Assembly (NCBI GenBank): GCA_039975855.1
Contig: JBDWGH010000002.1
Coordinates: 1,178,001 to 1,242,000, forward strand
Length of the DNA stretch: 64,000 bases
Origin: Litorimonas sp039975855
GTDB lineage: Bacteria > Pseudomonadota > Alphaproteobacteria > Caulobacterales > Maricaulaceae
Direction: 5' to 3'
Shown here: piece after piece, positions 35,235 through 43,050 of the stretch
How positions within the stretch are numbered: the first letter of the stretch is position 1
Layout: every line of letters starts with the position of its first letter
Notes under the pieces: model-generated
What the model saw: the letters and a program-made list of their open reading frames with translations, nothing else
The model's database searches: none
What the model was told of the DNA's origin: nothing
Program-made: the position numbers and the translations under genes

Positions 35235-35259
35235 AAAATGTCACTTTTAGCGACATTTT
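35235..35259 (+). terminator. Terminator-like hairpin
   Basis: AAAATGTC and GACATTTT arms (8 bp) around a 9-base loop, with the T-run continuing to 35262. The stem is AT-rich. It could insulate the reverse transcriptase group from the island's right end in either direction. Confidence 0.4.
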
Positions 35260-35522
35260 TTTAGATAATGAGGACCGCATCTCTCGGAATGATAAGGTCC
35301 GCTTCGCCCTCAAAGCCGACATCATCGCCCTCGCACCCATATATATACCGACCATATAAAGCCCGCGTCTCCGTGACCCCACGACGAGCATCCAAGATAT
35401 ATCCTCGCATACGTGTCTCCATACATCTGCATTAATGGAGCCGCTCAGAATCTGCGCGTATCTCTAGCGGGTTTGACTTAGTCCCTGGGATAATTGGAAC
35501 GCTATAAACTTCTATATTTCAT

Positions 35523-35583
35523 GTAACCGCGAAGTAACCGAGCTTCGAGAACAAGGTCAGTGACCCTCACCTATCGAGTAACC
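35523..35583 (+). promoter_or_regulatory. GTAACC boxes, right end
   Basis: GTAACC at 35523-35528, 35534-35539 and 35578-35583. The first two are 11 bp apart, as in the left-end pair, with the context GTAACCGCGAAGTAACC. The last box ends 54 bp before the right att repeat. Confidence 0.5.
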
Positions 35584-35636
35584 GAAACGTCAAATGTGGT
35601 TCAAAACCCCGTTCTTAAGTGCATTTTGGGAGAGGA

Positions 35637-35687
35637 AAATCTGGAGCGGGCGATGAGATTCGAACCCACGACCCTCACCTTGGCAAG
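35637..35687. repeat. attR: 51-bp direct repeat within tRNA-Gly
   Basis: Identical to 17733-17783. The repeat ends in the anticodon stem-loop region of the intact tRNA, the usual crossover area for integrases that target tRNA genes. Confidence 0.95.
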
Positions 35688-35716
35688 GTGATGCTCTACC
35701 ACTGAGCTACGCCCGC
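35642..35716 (-). tRNA. tRNA-Gly(GCC)
   Basis: On the minus strand the acceptor stem GCGGGCG pairs with CGCCCGC. The D arm GTAGCTCAGTGGTAGAGC, the anticodon stem-loop CACCTTGCCAAGGTG with anticodon GCC, and the T loop GGTTCGAATC follow, and CCA is encoded. It is intact although the island uses it as its integration site, because the element supplies an identical 3' half. Confidence 0.97.
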
Positions 35717-35772
35717 TCATTAGATTTGCGTAGAAAACGTGATCTCGCGATCGCATTCTTTGGTAGGCGCGC

Positions 35773-35802
35773 CGTATAGACTCAAAAGCGAGGCGTGTTC
35801 AA
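35773..35802 (-). promoter_or_regulatory. Probable tRNA-Gly promoter
   Basis: On the minus strand TTGAAC (35802-35797) and TATACG (35778-35773) are separated by 18 bases. Transcription would start about 50 bases before the tRNA 5' end. Confidence 0.4.
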
Positions 35803-35911
35803 GCCTTTTTGCAGGGCAAATTCACATTGTCCCTGTCGACCAAAAATGCGACTCCGCGAAGCCCATGAAATATGCTATGAAACAAATCTGAGTCTGTCGC
35901 GGGAGTAAGAT

Positions 35912-36304
35912 ATGTTCGATGAAAAACTCATCAAAACTGCAAAGGCACTCACCCAATATTGCCGAGATCACGAAGAGGCCAAAGCCCTCGACACATTATA
36001 TTCTCAAGATTGTGTATCCGTCGAAGCTCTAGATATGCCAGACGGACCAATGGGCCGAGAAGCCTGCGGTTTAGAAGCTATTCGCAAAAAACATGAGTGG
36101 TGGTATTCAACGAGTGAAGAGCACTCCAGCACTGTCGACGGCCCTTTCCTGCATGGGGATAATAGCTTTTCTCTGATTTTTGATATGGACGTCACCGATA
36201 AAAAATCCGGAGAACGCAAACAAATGCGAGAGATCGGGCATTATATGATAAATTCTGAAGGAAAAATCATCCGTGAAGCCTTCTACTATCCTCCCTTTGA
36301 ATAG
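35912..36304 (+). CDS. SnoaL-like / NTF2-fold protein
   Basis: 130 residues of the NTF2-like fold: an N-terminal helix (LIKTAKALTQYCRDHEEAKALDTLYSQDCV), a central AIRKKHEWWYS, and C-terminal strands REIGHYMINSEGKIIREAFYY. Such domains act as small hydrolases, isomerases or binding proteins. The substrate is unknown. It lies just outside the island and 28 bp before the PrdX-type gene. Confidence 0.78.
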   Translation: MFDEKLIKTAKALTQYCRDHEEAKALDTLYSQDCVSVEALDMPDGPMGREACGLEAIRKKHEWWYSTSEEHSSTVDGPFLHGDNSFSLIFDMDVTDKKSGERKQMREIGHYMINSEGKIIREAFYYPPFE

Positions 36305-36332
36305 GTCGTCTATTTGATTTAAACGAGTCTCC

Positions 36333-36848
36333 ATGACGGCGACACCTCACAGCACCGAACCTGCACTTTACGCTTTACTCGACCGATTGGGAATTTCGCA
36401 CCACACCGAAGAACATCGGGCCGTCTTCACTGTGGAAGAAGGGACAGATATAAAAGCACGCCTGCCGGGCGGTCATTCGAAGAACCTGTTTCTCAAAGAC
36501 AAGGCGGGTGAGTATGTCTTGGTAAGCGCATTGGGCAGTACAACAATCAAACTGAACCAATTGCATAAACGGATTGGCACGAAACGGCTTTCATTCGGCA
36601 AGCCTGACGCCTTGCAGGAATTATTAGGGGTTGTACCGGGATCGGTGACCGTTTTTTCTGTGCTAAATGATACAAATCATAAAGTTCGTCTGATTTTGGA
36701 CAAAGCCCTATTTGATAATAACGTTGTATGGTTTCATCCTATGCGCAATACGGCCAGCACACGTGTTGCGCCGCAGGATATTATTTCTTTTGCGACCGCG
36801 ACGGGGCATGCTCCGACCGTCATTGATTTTAGTGAGGACATTTCATGA
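36333..36848 (+). CDS. Prolyl-tRNA synthetase-associated domain protein (PrdX/ProXp type)
   Basis: A YbaK-fold deacylase of 171 residues that clears mischarged aminoacyl-tRNA (typically Ala- or Cys-tRNA-Pro). Signatures are RAVFTVEEG, GGHSKNLFLKDK, LGVVPGSVTVFSVLND and the C-terminal FHPMRNTASTRV. Its stop overlaps the ribokinase ATG (ATGA). Confidence 0.9.
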   Translation: MTATPHSTEPALYALLDRLGISHHTEEHRAVFTVEEGTDIKARLPGGHSKNLFLKDKAGEYVLVSALGSTTIKLNQLHKRIGTKRLSFGKPDALQELLGVVPGSVTVFSVLNDTNHKVRLILDKALFDNNVVWFHPMRNTASTRVAPQDIISFATATGHAPTVIDFSEDIS

Positions 36849-37687
36849 GCTATGGTTTGACCGTTTTAGGGTCCGTAAATCTCGACTTGATTGTCCAAGT
36901 TGACGCGCTCCCGCAAGCCGGTGAGACGGTGACCGGCGGTGCCTATTCCGCCCTGCCCGGCGGTAAAGGGGCTAATGTCGCCGTTGCCGCGAAGCGTTTG
37001 GGTGCCGAAACTGAGATTATGGCTGCGGTTGGCGATGATGATTACGCGGCACAAGCGCTCGTTAACTTGGAAAATGAAGGCGTTTATTTGGATGCGGTCA
37101 GGCGTTTGGACGCGCATACGGGTCTTGCATTTATTACGGTATCTAAAGATGGCGAAAACCAAATTGCTGTCGCAAGTGGTGCAAATGCCGCTTATGCACC
37201 GAGCGATGTTCCAAAGCTCTGCAGTGATGTTCTCATCACGCAATTTGAAATTCCAATCCCCGTCATCGAGGGCGCACTGGAGAACTATAAAGGTTTCGTC
37301 GCGGTCAATGCTTCGCCGGTCCGAAGCGGCGTAGACGCCATTTTGAGCCGAGCAGATTTAATTATTTTGAACGAAGGTGAAGCCTCACAATATGACCTCA
37401 GCGGTCATACAGGATTAGTCGCCGTTACCTTGGGATCCGAAGGGGCAGAGCTCCGCAGGGACGGAAAGATTATCGCAACCGCCAAACCTCCGAAAGTCGC
37501 GGTCATTGACACAACAGGTGCGGGAGATGCGTTTGCGGCGGCCCTCACGGTCGCTTTAGCGGAGAAGCAATCAGAGCAAGACGCTTTGGAGTTTGCCTGC
37601 GCCGTTGGCGCCTTGACGACAACTAAGCTAGGGACCCAAACGGCCAGCCCGACACGCGCAGAAGTGGATGAGGTTTTAAGGCGTTAA
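36845..37687 (+). CDS. Ribokinase-like PfkB family sugar kinase
   Basis: 280 residues. GSVNLDLIVQVDALPQAGET and PGGKGANVAVAAKRLG are the ribokinase N-terminal signatures, and DTTGAGDAFAAAL is the PfkB C-terminal motif with catalytic Asp. It would phosphorylate ribose released by the nucleoside hydrolase encoded nearby at 38.4 kb. It is slightly shorter than E. coli RbsK (309 residues). Confidence 0.88.
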   Translation: MSYGLTVLGSVNLDLIVQVDALPQAGETVTGGAYSALPGGKGANVAVAAKRLGAETEIMAAVGDDDYAAQALVNLENEGVYLDAVRRLDAHTGLAFITVSKDGENQIAVASGANAAYAPSDVPKLCSDVLITQFEIPIPVIEGALENYKGFVAVNASPVRSGVDAILSRADLIILNEGEASQYDLSGHTGLVAVTLGSEGAELRRDGKIIATAKPPKVAVIDTTGAGDAFAAALTVALAEKQSEQDALEFACAVGALTTTKLGTQTASPTRAEVDEVLRR

Positions 37688-37696
37688 AGAAACACT

Positions 37697-38299
37697 CTAA
37701 AACTGGGGCTTCATGTCAAAATAGCGCGCCGGCATCGTTCCGCGTTTCAAAAGTTCCTGTTTGGAACATCCCCGGAGTTCATGCGGGAAAACCGTCCATT
37801 CGTCCGTCTCGTGAATATAAAAATCGGGCGTACGGTTTGTCAGATTTCGCTTTGGCTTGTAGAAGATCGTGGCAACCCGGATATCTTCAGGTGTGTTTCT
37901 TCGGCAGCGGGCACGGACTTCGCGAATAATGGCATCAACACTCCGGCCGCTATCAAAAATATCATCGATAATCAGAAGACGGTCTTCGGCATTCACCTCG
38001 TCTACGACGTGTTGCAACCCCATGACTTGCACTTCGGGTAGGACCTCTCTTCCATCAAAGCTCGTCGTCCGCGCACCGTAGCTTGCCGTACGAATCGCAA
38101 AGTGATTGGTTGGACATTCAAGTGTTTCCAGCACCTCTTGAACGGCAATCCCAACGGGCGCCCCACCGCGCCAAACGCCTAAAATATAGCTCGGCTTAAA
38201 ATCAGATTCGTGGATACGTAACGCCAGCTCGAACGAGTCATGCAAAAGCTCTTCTGCGCTAACAAACACTTTTTCGATATTCGGAGTTGGGTCGGCCAT
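37697..38299 (-). CDS. Purine-type phosphoribosyltransferase
   Basis: 200 residues from the ATG at 38299 (MADPTPNIEK); the upstream TTG at 38314 is less likely. YILGVWRGGAPVG is the pyrophosphate-binding loop, and LLIIDDIFDSGRSVDAI is the PRPP motif. It fits hypoxanthine/xanthine-type salvage enzymes. With the ribokinase and the nucleoside hydrolase on either side it suggests a nucleobase and ribose salvage group. Confidence 0.85.
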   Translation of the reverse strand: MADPTPNIEKVFVSAEELLHDSFELALRIHESDFKPSYILGVWRGGAPVGIAVQEVLETLECPTNHFAIRTASYGARTTSFDGREVLPEVQVMGLQHVVDEVNAEDRLLIIDDIFDSGRSVDAIIREVRARCRRNTPEDIRVATIFYKPKRNLTNRTPDFYIHETDEWTVFPHELRGCSKQELLKRGTMPARYFDMKPQF

Positions 38300-38382
38300 A
38301 ATACGTGTCTTCAAATTAGGTAGATAGGCGACTTAAAGGAATGCTTGCTTCCCCTCAAATCTTTTCGGGCGCATAAGGCAGT

Positions 38383-39327
38383 ATGGAAAACCGACCTCTT
38401 ATATTTGACTGTGATCCGGGACAGGATGACGCCATCAGTTTGATTATGGCGCTTTCGCCCGACAGTGGCCTGGACATTCGCGCAATCACGACCGTCGCGG
38501 GGAATACATCCCTCGCGAAATGCCAGCGCAACGCGCGGATGATCGCAGAAATTTGTGGACGAAGAGACGTTCCCGTTTTTGCAGGATGTGAAGCCCCTTT
38601 GAAACTACCGCTAGCAACAGCGGAAGAGGTGCACGGTGTAGAAGGTTTGGATGGTTTAGAAATCTTCGAATCGGACATCCCTCTGCAGGAGGAGAATGCT
38701 GTCGATGCAATCATCCGTCTGTGCAGAACCATTGAGGGCGTCGTTCTTGTTCCGACCGGTCCCCTAACCAATATCGCAACCGCCCTAACCCGCGCACCAG
38801 ACATCATAGCGCGTATCTCCGAGATCGTTATTATGGGCGGGGCGCGAAGTGAAGCGGGGAACATCACCCCATCGGCAGAATTCAATATTTATGTCGATCC
38901 GCATGCCGCAAAAATAGTCTTTGATGCATCCGTCAAAAAAACTGTCTTTGGATTGGACGTCACTCATAAGGCCCTGATCAAAGATAAACATGTAGACCGA
39001 ATTGCCGCGATGGGCACAGAGATGGGCAAACGCCTGACCGGCATGCTCCGCAGTGATTATGCGGAATATGACCGTGCCAAATTCGGGACCGCTGGCACGC
39101 CCATTCACGACGCTTGCACGACGGCCTACCTGCTCCAACCCGATATATTCAACTTTAAATCCGTTAATGTGCAAGTCGAGACGGAAAGCGAGCTGACTCG
39201 CGGTCATACGGCCGTAGATTTCTGGCAAATGACGGGCCGCCCCCGCGACACGAATTGGGCAGTAGGTGTCGACGCGGATGAATTTTTCGAATTGATGATC
39301 GACAGGATTGCGGCTTATCCCGATTGA
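38383..39327 (+). CDS. Nucleoside hydrolase (IUNH family)
   Basis: Splits ribonucleosides into base and ribose. The N-terminal calcium-binding DCDPGQDDA (9-17) is intact, and VPTGPLTNIATAL plus GGARSEAGNITPSAEFNIYVDPHAA are the conserved family blocks. The C-terminal HDACTTAYLLQPD carries the active-site His-Asp. 314 residues, full length. Confidence 0.93.
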   Translation: MENRPLIFDCDPGQDDAISLIMALSPDSGLDIRAITTVAGNTSLAKCQRNARMIAEICGRRDVPVFAGCEAPLKLPLATAEEVHGVEGLDGLEIFESDIPLQEENAVDAIIRLCRTIEGVVLVPTGPLTNIATALTRAPDIIARISEIVIMGGARSEAGNITPSAEFNIYVDPHAAKIVFDASVKKTVFGLDVTHKALIKDKHVDRIAAMGTEMGKRLTGMLRSDYAEYDRAKFGTAGTPIHDACTTAYLLQPDIFNFKSVNVQVETESELTRGHTAVDFWQMTGRPRDTNWAVGVDADEFFELMIDRIAAYPD

Positions 39328-39403
39328 GGGGTGAATTCCCTCTTTTCAATGGCTCTGACGTTGCTAGAGTGACCTTGGCTGATAGTTAAGAGGGTGCAAT
39401 CTC

Positions 39404-40816
39404 ATGGCGTTTTGTATTGAATGCGGAGCTAAGGTTCCGGATATGGCGAAGTTCTGCCCGCAATGCGGAGCGAAACTTGTTGAGATAGATCCCGTCAGTG
39501 AAACCGTTGCTGACCCGATAGCCGAAACGCCCGAAGCTGACGTGAGTGAAGGTACGGCTTCGATTGAGGAGCAGGAGCCAAAAGCTGAAACGGATAGCGT
39601 TGCCGAAGAACACCCCGAAACCGAAACCCACGCAGACGCAGATGCCGTCGATAGCCCACCTTCGGCAACGGCCAGCATCAAAGCGGCCGCCGATAGGGTT
39701 GCAGATGATGAGCCAAAATCGAAGGCAGGTCTCTTAATTGGCGTTGGCCTTTTGGCATTGATTGTTGCGGGCGGCGGAGCTTTTGCGATGGGTCTGTTTA
39801 GCGGTGATGATACACCCACAAAGACCGTAGAGCGCGATTCGGAAATTATTGCTCCCATAGCTACCTACGAAACGGCCCAAGAGAGCATTGGGAAGCCAAG
39901 TGAGAATCCCGTACTGTTAGCCTATCAAGCCGCGATCAAAACAGGACGCATTTCCGACCTCGGTCAATTTGCTCAAAACCATCCTGACAATAGTCTGGCA
40001 AAGGATGCCCAAGACGCAGCTTTCGCCTCTTTAGAACGTCAGGGATCTGTTTTGGCTTTTAATACCTTTACGCAGTATTTTCCGGATGCTGACATATCAA
40101 GTTATAAAGGGCCGCGGGTCAACGCGGACGTGGTCGATGATCTTGATGATGTAACGGCTCCAGCATCAGAACCCCCATCACTTCCCGTCTCGACAATTCG
40201 AGCTTCTATTGATCAGCGTGCCAAGGATCTGGAACCTTTCATTGCACAGGGCGAAATCGATTATGCCCTGATTGTTATTGATGAAATGTTGGCCTTAACC
40301 GACTTAAATGAGTTTGAAGCAACGTTTCTTTTGAATTTGCGTGCCATAACGGAGACATCGGGCGTCCTCATAACATCATCCGACCCTTTGCCCGTTACGC
40401 CGCAGCCCAATACGCAATCCGTTCCTGCTGACATTATGCTAGCCTCAACCCCGGAAGACGCATCAGTGGTACCGGACATAACAACCCAGGAAGCGGAGAC
40501 AACTGAGACCGCGTCGGCGCAAGTCAATGACACGGCTCCTGTTGATATGCCCTCCTATGACGAACCGGCAAAACCGCTTGAACGGTTTGGCGCAATTACA
40601 CCAGACGATGCAACGGAGCCTGGTGAGTGCGATATGTTTTTCGATGTGCTGGCCTCAGGCGCTCCAACAAATATTGATGCGAGCTGCACAAATGCAATTT
40701 TTGTTGAGCCTGCTAAAGACGCTGTTTCGAACTGGGTTTACGCGCCCGCGACACGTGGCGGTGAGCCGGTCCGGCAAAATGATGTCATTGTGAAAATCAA
40801 GTTTCATCTAGAATAG
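39404..40816 (+). CDS. Zinc-ribbon membrane protein with TonB-like C-terminus
   Basis: 470 residues. A cytoplasmic zinc ribbon uses Cys4, Cys7, Cys18 and Cys21. An acidic Glu/Ala/Thr-rich linker runs to residue 105, and a transmembrane helix spans 108-132. The periplasmic region has helical repeats (about 155-210 and 255-310) and a low-complexity linker. It ends with AIFVEPAKDAVSNWVYAPAT, then VRQNDVIVKIKFHLE, which resembles the TonB C-terminal domain fold. It is not linked to exbBD here. The combination suggests a sensor or envelope-coupling protein; function unknown. Confidence 0.7.
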   Translation: MAFCIECGAKVPDMAKFCPQCGAKLVEIDPVSETVADPIAETPEADVSEGTASIEEQEPKAETDSVAEEHPETETHADADAVDSPPSATASIKAAADRVADDEPKSKAGLLIGVGLLALIVAGGGAFAMGLFSGDDTPTKTVERDSEIIAPIATYETAQESIGKPSENPVLLAYQAAIKTGRISDLGQFAQNHPDNSLAKDAQDAAFASLERQGSVLAFNTFTQYFPDADISSYKGPRVNADVVDDLDDVTAPASEPPSLPVSTIRASIDQRAKDLEPFIAQGEIDYALIVIDEMLALTDLNEFEATFLLNLRAITETSGVLITSSDPLPVTPQPNTQSVPADIMLASTPEDASVVPDITTQEAETTETASAQVNDTAPVDMPSYDEPAKPLERFGAITPDDATEPGECDMFFDVLASGAPTNIDASCTNAIFVEPAKDAVSNWVYAPATRGGEPVRQNDVIVKIKFHLE

Positions 40817-40930
40817 ACAGCGAAGCTCACTGTGTTGTGATTACAGTCGCCACGAGAACAACAAACGCGCCCTTGAATTGCATCAGTCGACCCGCCACAT
40901 GAGGTCGGAATTTAGAGTTTGAGAGGTCCC

Positions 40931-41818
40931 ATGACAGATCCAGTAGCCGACATTGTCAAAGACAGTTCCGATATGGCCTTCATGGCCGATGTCATTCAGG
41001 CCAGTTCCGATGTGCCTGTTATCGTTGATTTTTGGGCGCCATGGTGTGGTCCATGCAAACAGCTAATGCCTCGGCTTGAAAAGGCAGTGAAAGCAGCGGG
41101 CGGCAAAGTCAAACTGGTAAAAATTAATACGCAGGAACATAACGGCGTTGCATCCCAGTTGGGCGTTCGGTCCATACCTGCTGTATACGCATTTAAAGAC
41201 GGGCAACCCGTCGACGGCTTTATGGGCGCACAGCCTGATACTGCGTTGAACGAGTTCATCGCACGCCTGACTGGAGAAACGGATCCTAAAGAAGAAGCGA
41301 AGGCACTTGTTGCACGCGCCCGCGACAGCCTAGCTGCTGGCGATCCTGGAGGGGCCGCTCAAGATTTTGCAGGCGCTCTGGCTCTGGATGATGAAAATGC
41401 TGCGGCCCGCGCCGGTTTGGCGCGGTTATACATTGATGGCGGCAATGATGAAGGGGCGTTGCAGCTTCTTCAAGAGGCTCCGGAGAGTGTTCTAGAAGAT
41501 CCTGAAATCGTCGCCCTAAAATCTAAATTCGATTTACGACCTGCGGCTGACGAAGATGATCCAACAACTGAACTTGCGGCAAAAGTTGCAGCAAACCCCA
41601 ATGACCTGGACGCACGATTGGAGCTTGCGAAAGCCCTCGTTGGCGCCGGCCGAAACGCTGACGCTGTCGATCATCTGATTTACTCCGTTGGTAAAAACCG
41701 GGCGCATGACGGAGAAGCTGCGCGGCTCTTCCTCCTGACAGTTTTTGAAGCCGAAGGTACAGAATCAGAGATTGCCCGTGACGGTCGCAAACGTCTGTCA
41801 TCTATACTTTACGCCTAG
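40931..41818 (+). CDS. cnoX: Thioredoxin-TPR co-chaperone CnoX
   Basis: 295 residues: an N-terminal thioredoxin domain with active site WCGPC (about 38-42) and the cis-Pro loop VRSIPAVYAF, then a TPR region (AAARAGLARLYIDGGNDEGAL, DARLELAKALVGAGRNADAV). This is the CnoX/YbbN plan that protects substrates for GroEL and DnaK. Unlike E. coli CnoX (SxxC), both Cys are present, as in Caulobacter. The ATG at 40931 with GAGAGG upstream is preferred over a TTG at 40919. Confidence 0.92.
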   Translation: MTDPVADIVKDSSDMAFMADVIQASSDVPVIVDFWAPWCGPCKQLMPRLEKAVKAAGGKVKLVKINTQEHNGVASQLGVRSIPAVYAFKDGQPVDGFMGAQPDTALNEFIARLTGETDPKEEAKALVARARDSLAAGDPGGAAQDFAGALALDDENAAARAGLARLYIDGGNDEGALQLLQEAPESVLEDPEIVALKSKFDLRPAADEDDPTTELAAKVAANPNDLDARLELAKALVGAGRNADAVDHLIYSVGKNRAHDGEAARLFLLTVFEAEGTESEIARDGRKRLSSILYA

Positions 41819-42104
41819 CGAAACCTGTCGCGGTTAAGGTGAGAAAAATTGCCAAACCAAGGAAGACTTGCGGCAAAGGCATAAGGCTCGCCATCACGAT
41901 TAGATAGACAGTCATAATGAGAGTCTGAATGCGGGCTGGACCGCGCGAATTTGATAATCCAATACAAATCATAGCAACGCCTGCTCCAGCGAACCAAACA
42001 TGCTCAGGCGTAAGTGATTTGAAGGCAAGCACGCCGTAAATTAGGTGCGCGACCCCAAGCAAGATGGCAGCAATTGCCGCAATTTTCCGAATGCGCTCAG
42101 GCAT
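41802..42104 (-). CDS. Small four-helix membrane protein
   Basis: 100 residues with four hydrophobic segments (IAAIAAILLGVAHLIYGVLA, VWFAGAGVAMICIGL, TLIMTVYLIVMASL, VFLGLAIFLTLTATG). No family was recognised. It overlaps the upstream membrane gene by 8 bp, as third gene of the PadR operon, and its 3' end overlaps that of cnoX by 17 bp. Confidence 0.65.
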   Translation of the reverse strand: MPERIRKIAAIAAILLGVAHLIYGVLAFKSLTPEHVWFAGAGVAMICIGLSNSRGPARIQTLIMTVYLIVMASLMPLPQVFLGLAIFLTLTATGFARRKV

Positions 42105-42642
42105 GCTCCACCTCTTCGATCCATCCTAAGTAACTGGCGGCAACGAACAGCCCAGCCATCATGAATGCGGCTTCCAAGGCAAAAGCGCTCAGGAATTCTG
42201 AATGAACGCCCAATGCGGGGACTACGTCCGACCCCAATAGAACACAAACCGCAACCAAAATAAGACTGCAAACGAATGTGAAGCGTTTCATCAATCGCAA
42301 ATCGAGTAAAATCAGGCTGCCAGCCAAGGCGTAAAGCGTTAATGCGCCATAAAAAGTTGTCTTCACAATATCATTCGGCATGTCTTTGGTAATTATGAGT
42401 CCGCCTAAGCATAAGAGGAAAAGCGCAAGTCCTAACAATGTTTGTCCGACCCGCCGAACGCCAATACGATAACGCAGGATCTGGCCTAGCGCCGCGATGA
42501 CGCCGCTCCAAAGGAACGCAAGCTTCGCTAAATTTCCTGGTAAGTGCCCTGCCTCGGTTCTTAAGTCTGAAATCCACATCCGTTGAGATTCCGGTAGTTG
42601 CCGCTCGGCCCACAGCAAAACGTTTTCTAGCATGAAGATCAT
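42097..42642 (-). CDS. Membrane protein in PadR operon
   Basis: 181 residues. An N-terminal amphipathic part (LLWAERQLPESQRMWISDL) precedes about five hydrophobic segments. PadR-linked membrane proteins often have such an N-terminus and are regulated by the PadR protein. The ATG at 42642 forms ATGA with the padR stop. Function is unknown. Confidence 0.7.
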   Translation of the reverse strand: MIFMLENVLLWAERQLPESQRMWISDLRTEAGHLPGNLAKLAFLWSGVIAALGQILRYRIGVRRVGQTLLGLALFLLCLGGLIITKDMPNDIVKTTFYGALTLYALAGSLILLDLRLMKRFTFVCSLILVAVCVLLGSDVVPALGVHSEFLSAFALEAAFMMAGLFVAASYLGWIEEVEHA

Positions 42643-42947
42643 TTAGCGGTCCTCGCCTTTTGAGATCGGAGCTGCAGAGCATCAGGCTCAACAAATTCTT
42701 CAAATTGGGTGCGTCCGAGAGGCGTTAAGGTATAGACGCGCCGCGGGGGACCGCTGACATCCTCCCCGATCTCCCATGTCTTTTCCAGCCACGCCCGATC
42801 ACTCAACCGAGCGAGAATTGGATAAAGCGTGCCTGACGCAAGCCCTGACGCTTTCATGAGGGCATATCCATGTAATCCATCTGGGGCAGAAATCAGGCAC
42901 TTCAAAATTTTTAAAGTGGAACCGGAGGGTTTTCGAGCGCGGGTCAT
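42639..42947 (-). CDS. PadR family transcriptional regulator
   Basis: 102 residues of winged helix-turn-helix: LKILKCLISAPDGLHGYALMKASGLASGTLYPILARL followed by the wing RRVYTLTPLGRTQFEEF. PadR proteins repress genes next to their own, usually through ATGT-type inverted repeats. Here a perfect palindrome lies 2 bp upstream of the start codon. It is the first gene of a three-gene operon with two membrane proteins. Confidence 0.92.
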   Translation of the reverse strand: MTRARKPSGSTLKILKCLISAPDGLHGYALMKASGLASGTLYPILARLSDRAWLEKTWEIGEDVSGPPRRVYTLTPLGRTQFEEFVEPDALQLRSQKARTAK

Positions 42948-42949
42948 TC

Positions 42950-42975
42950 ATTAAGTCTACATATGTAGACTTAAT
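42950..42975. promoter_or_regulatory. Perfect 26-bp palindrome, PadR operator
   Basis: The half site ATTAAGTCTACAT is followed by its exact reverse complement, with central ACATATGT. On the minus strand TTGACT (42981-42976) and TAGACT (42959-42954) are spaced by 16 bases, so the palindrome covers spacer and -10 of the padR promoter. Confidence 0.8.
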
Positions 42976-43050
42976 AGTCAATGCATAGAATTTAGACCTA
43001 TTCACTTCCTCCGATTGACAGACGGCTCCGGGTTTCCCACCTTCGTACTT

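Larger units (their letters stand above)
35046..35636. other. Island right-end non-coding region
   Basis: About 590 bp with no supported gene. It holds a tandem GGTCACAGA/GGTCACAGG (35063-35080), an inverted TGTTC-C-GAACA (35187-35197), a terminator-like hairpin (35235-35259) and three GTAACC boxes (35523-35583). An 84-codon reading on the minus strand (35137-35391) was judged unlikely. Confidence 0.5.
17733..35687. mobile_element. Integrated island in tRNA-Gly(GCC), satellite-like, with defence cargo
   Basis: About 17.9 kb between identical 51-bp repeats, one of them inside an intact tRNA gene, with a tyrosine recombinase inside. The backbone is an AlpA-like regulator, a primase, a VirE-type helicase, iteron-like repeats and the integrase. 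There are no capsid, portal, terminase or conjugation genes. This is the pattern of phage satellites such as PICIs, or of small integrative elements. Cargo is a type I restriction-modification operon with an embedded Septu-like pair, and an XRE-reverse transcriptase-HNH group between the integrase and the right end. Which helper, if any, mobilizes it is unknown. Confidence 0.9.

Noticed and set aside
35137..35391. 84-codon minus-strand frame at the island right end
   Set aside because: No ribosome-binding site, crosses a terminator-like hairpin, and no recognisable domain; kept as non-coding.
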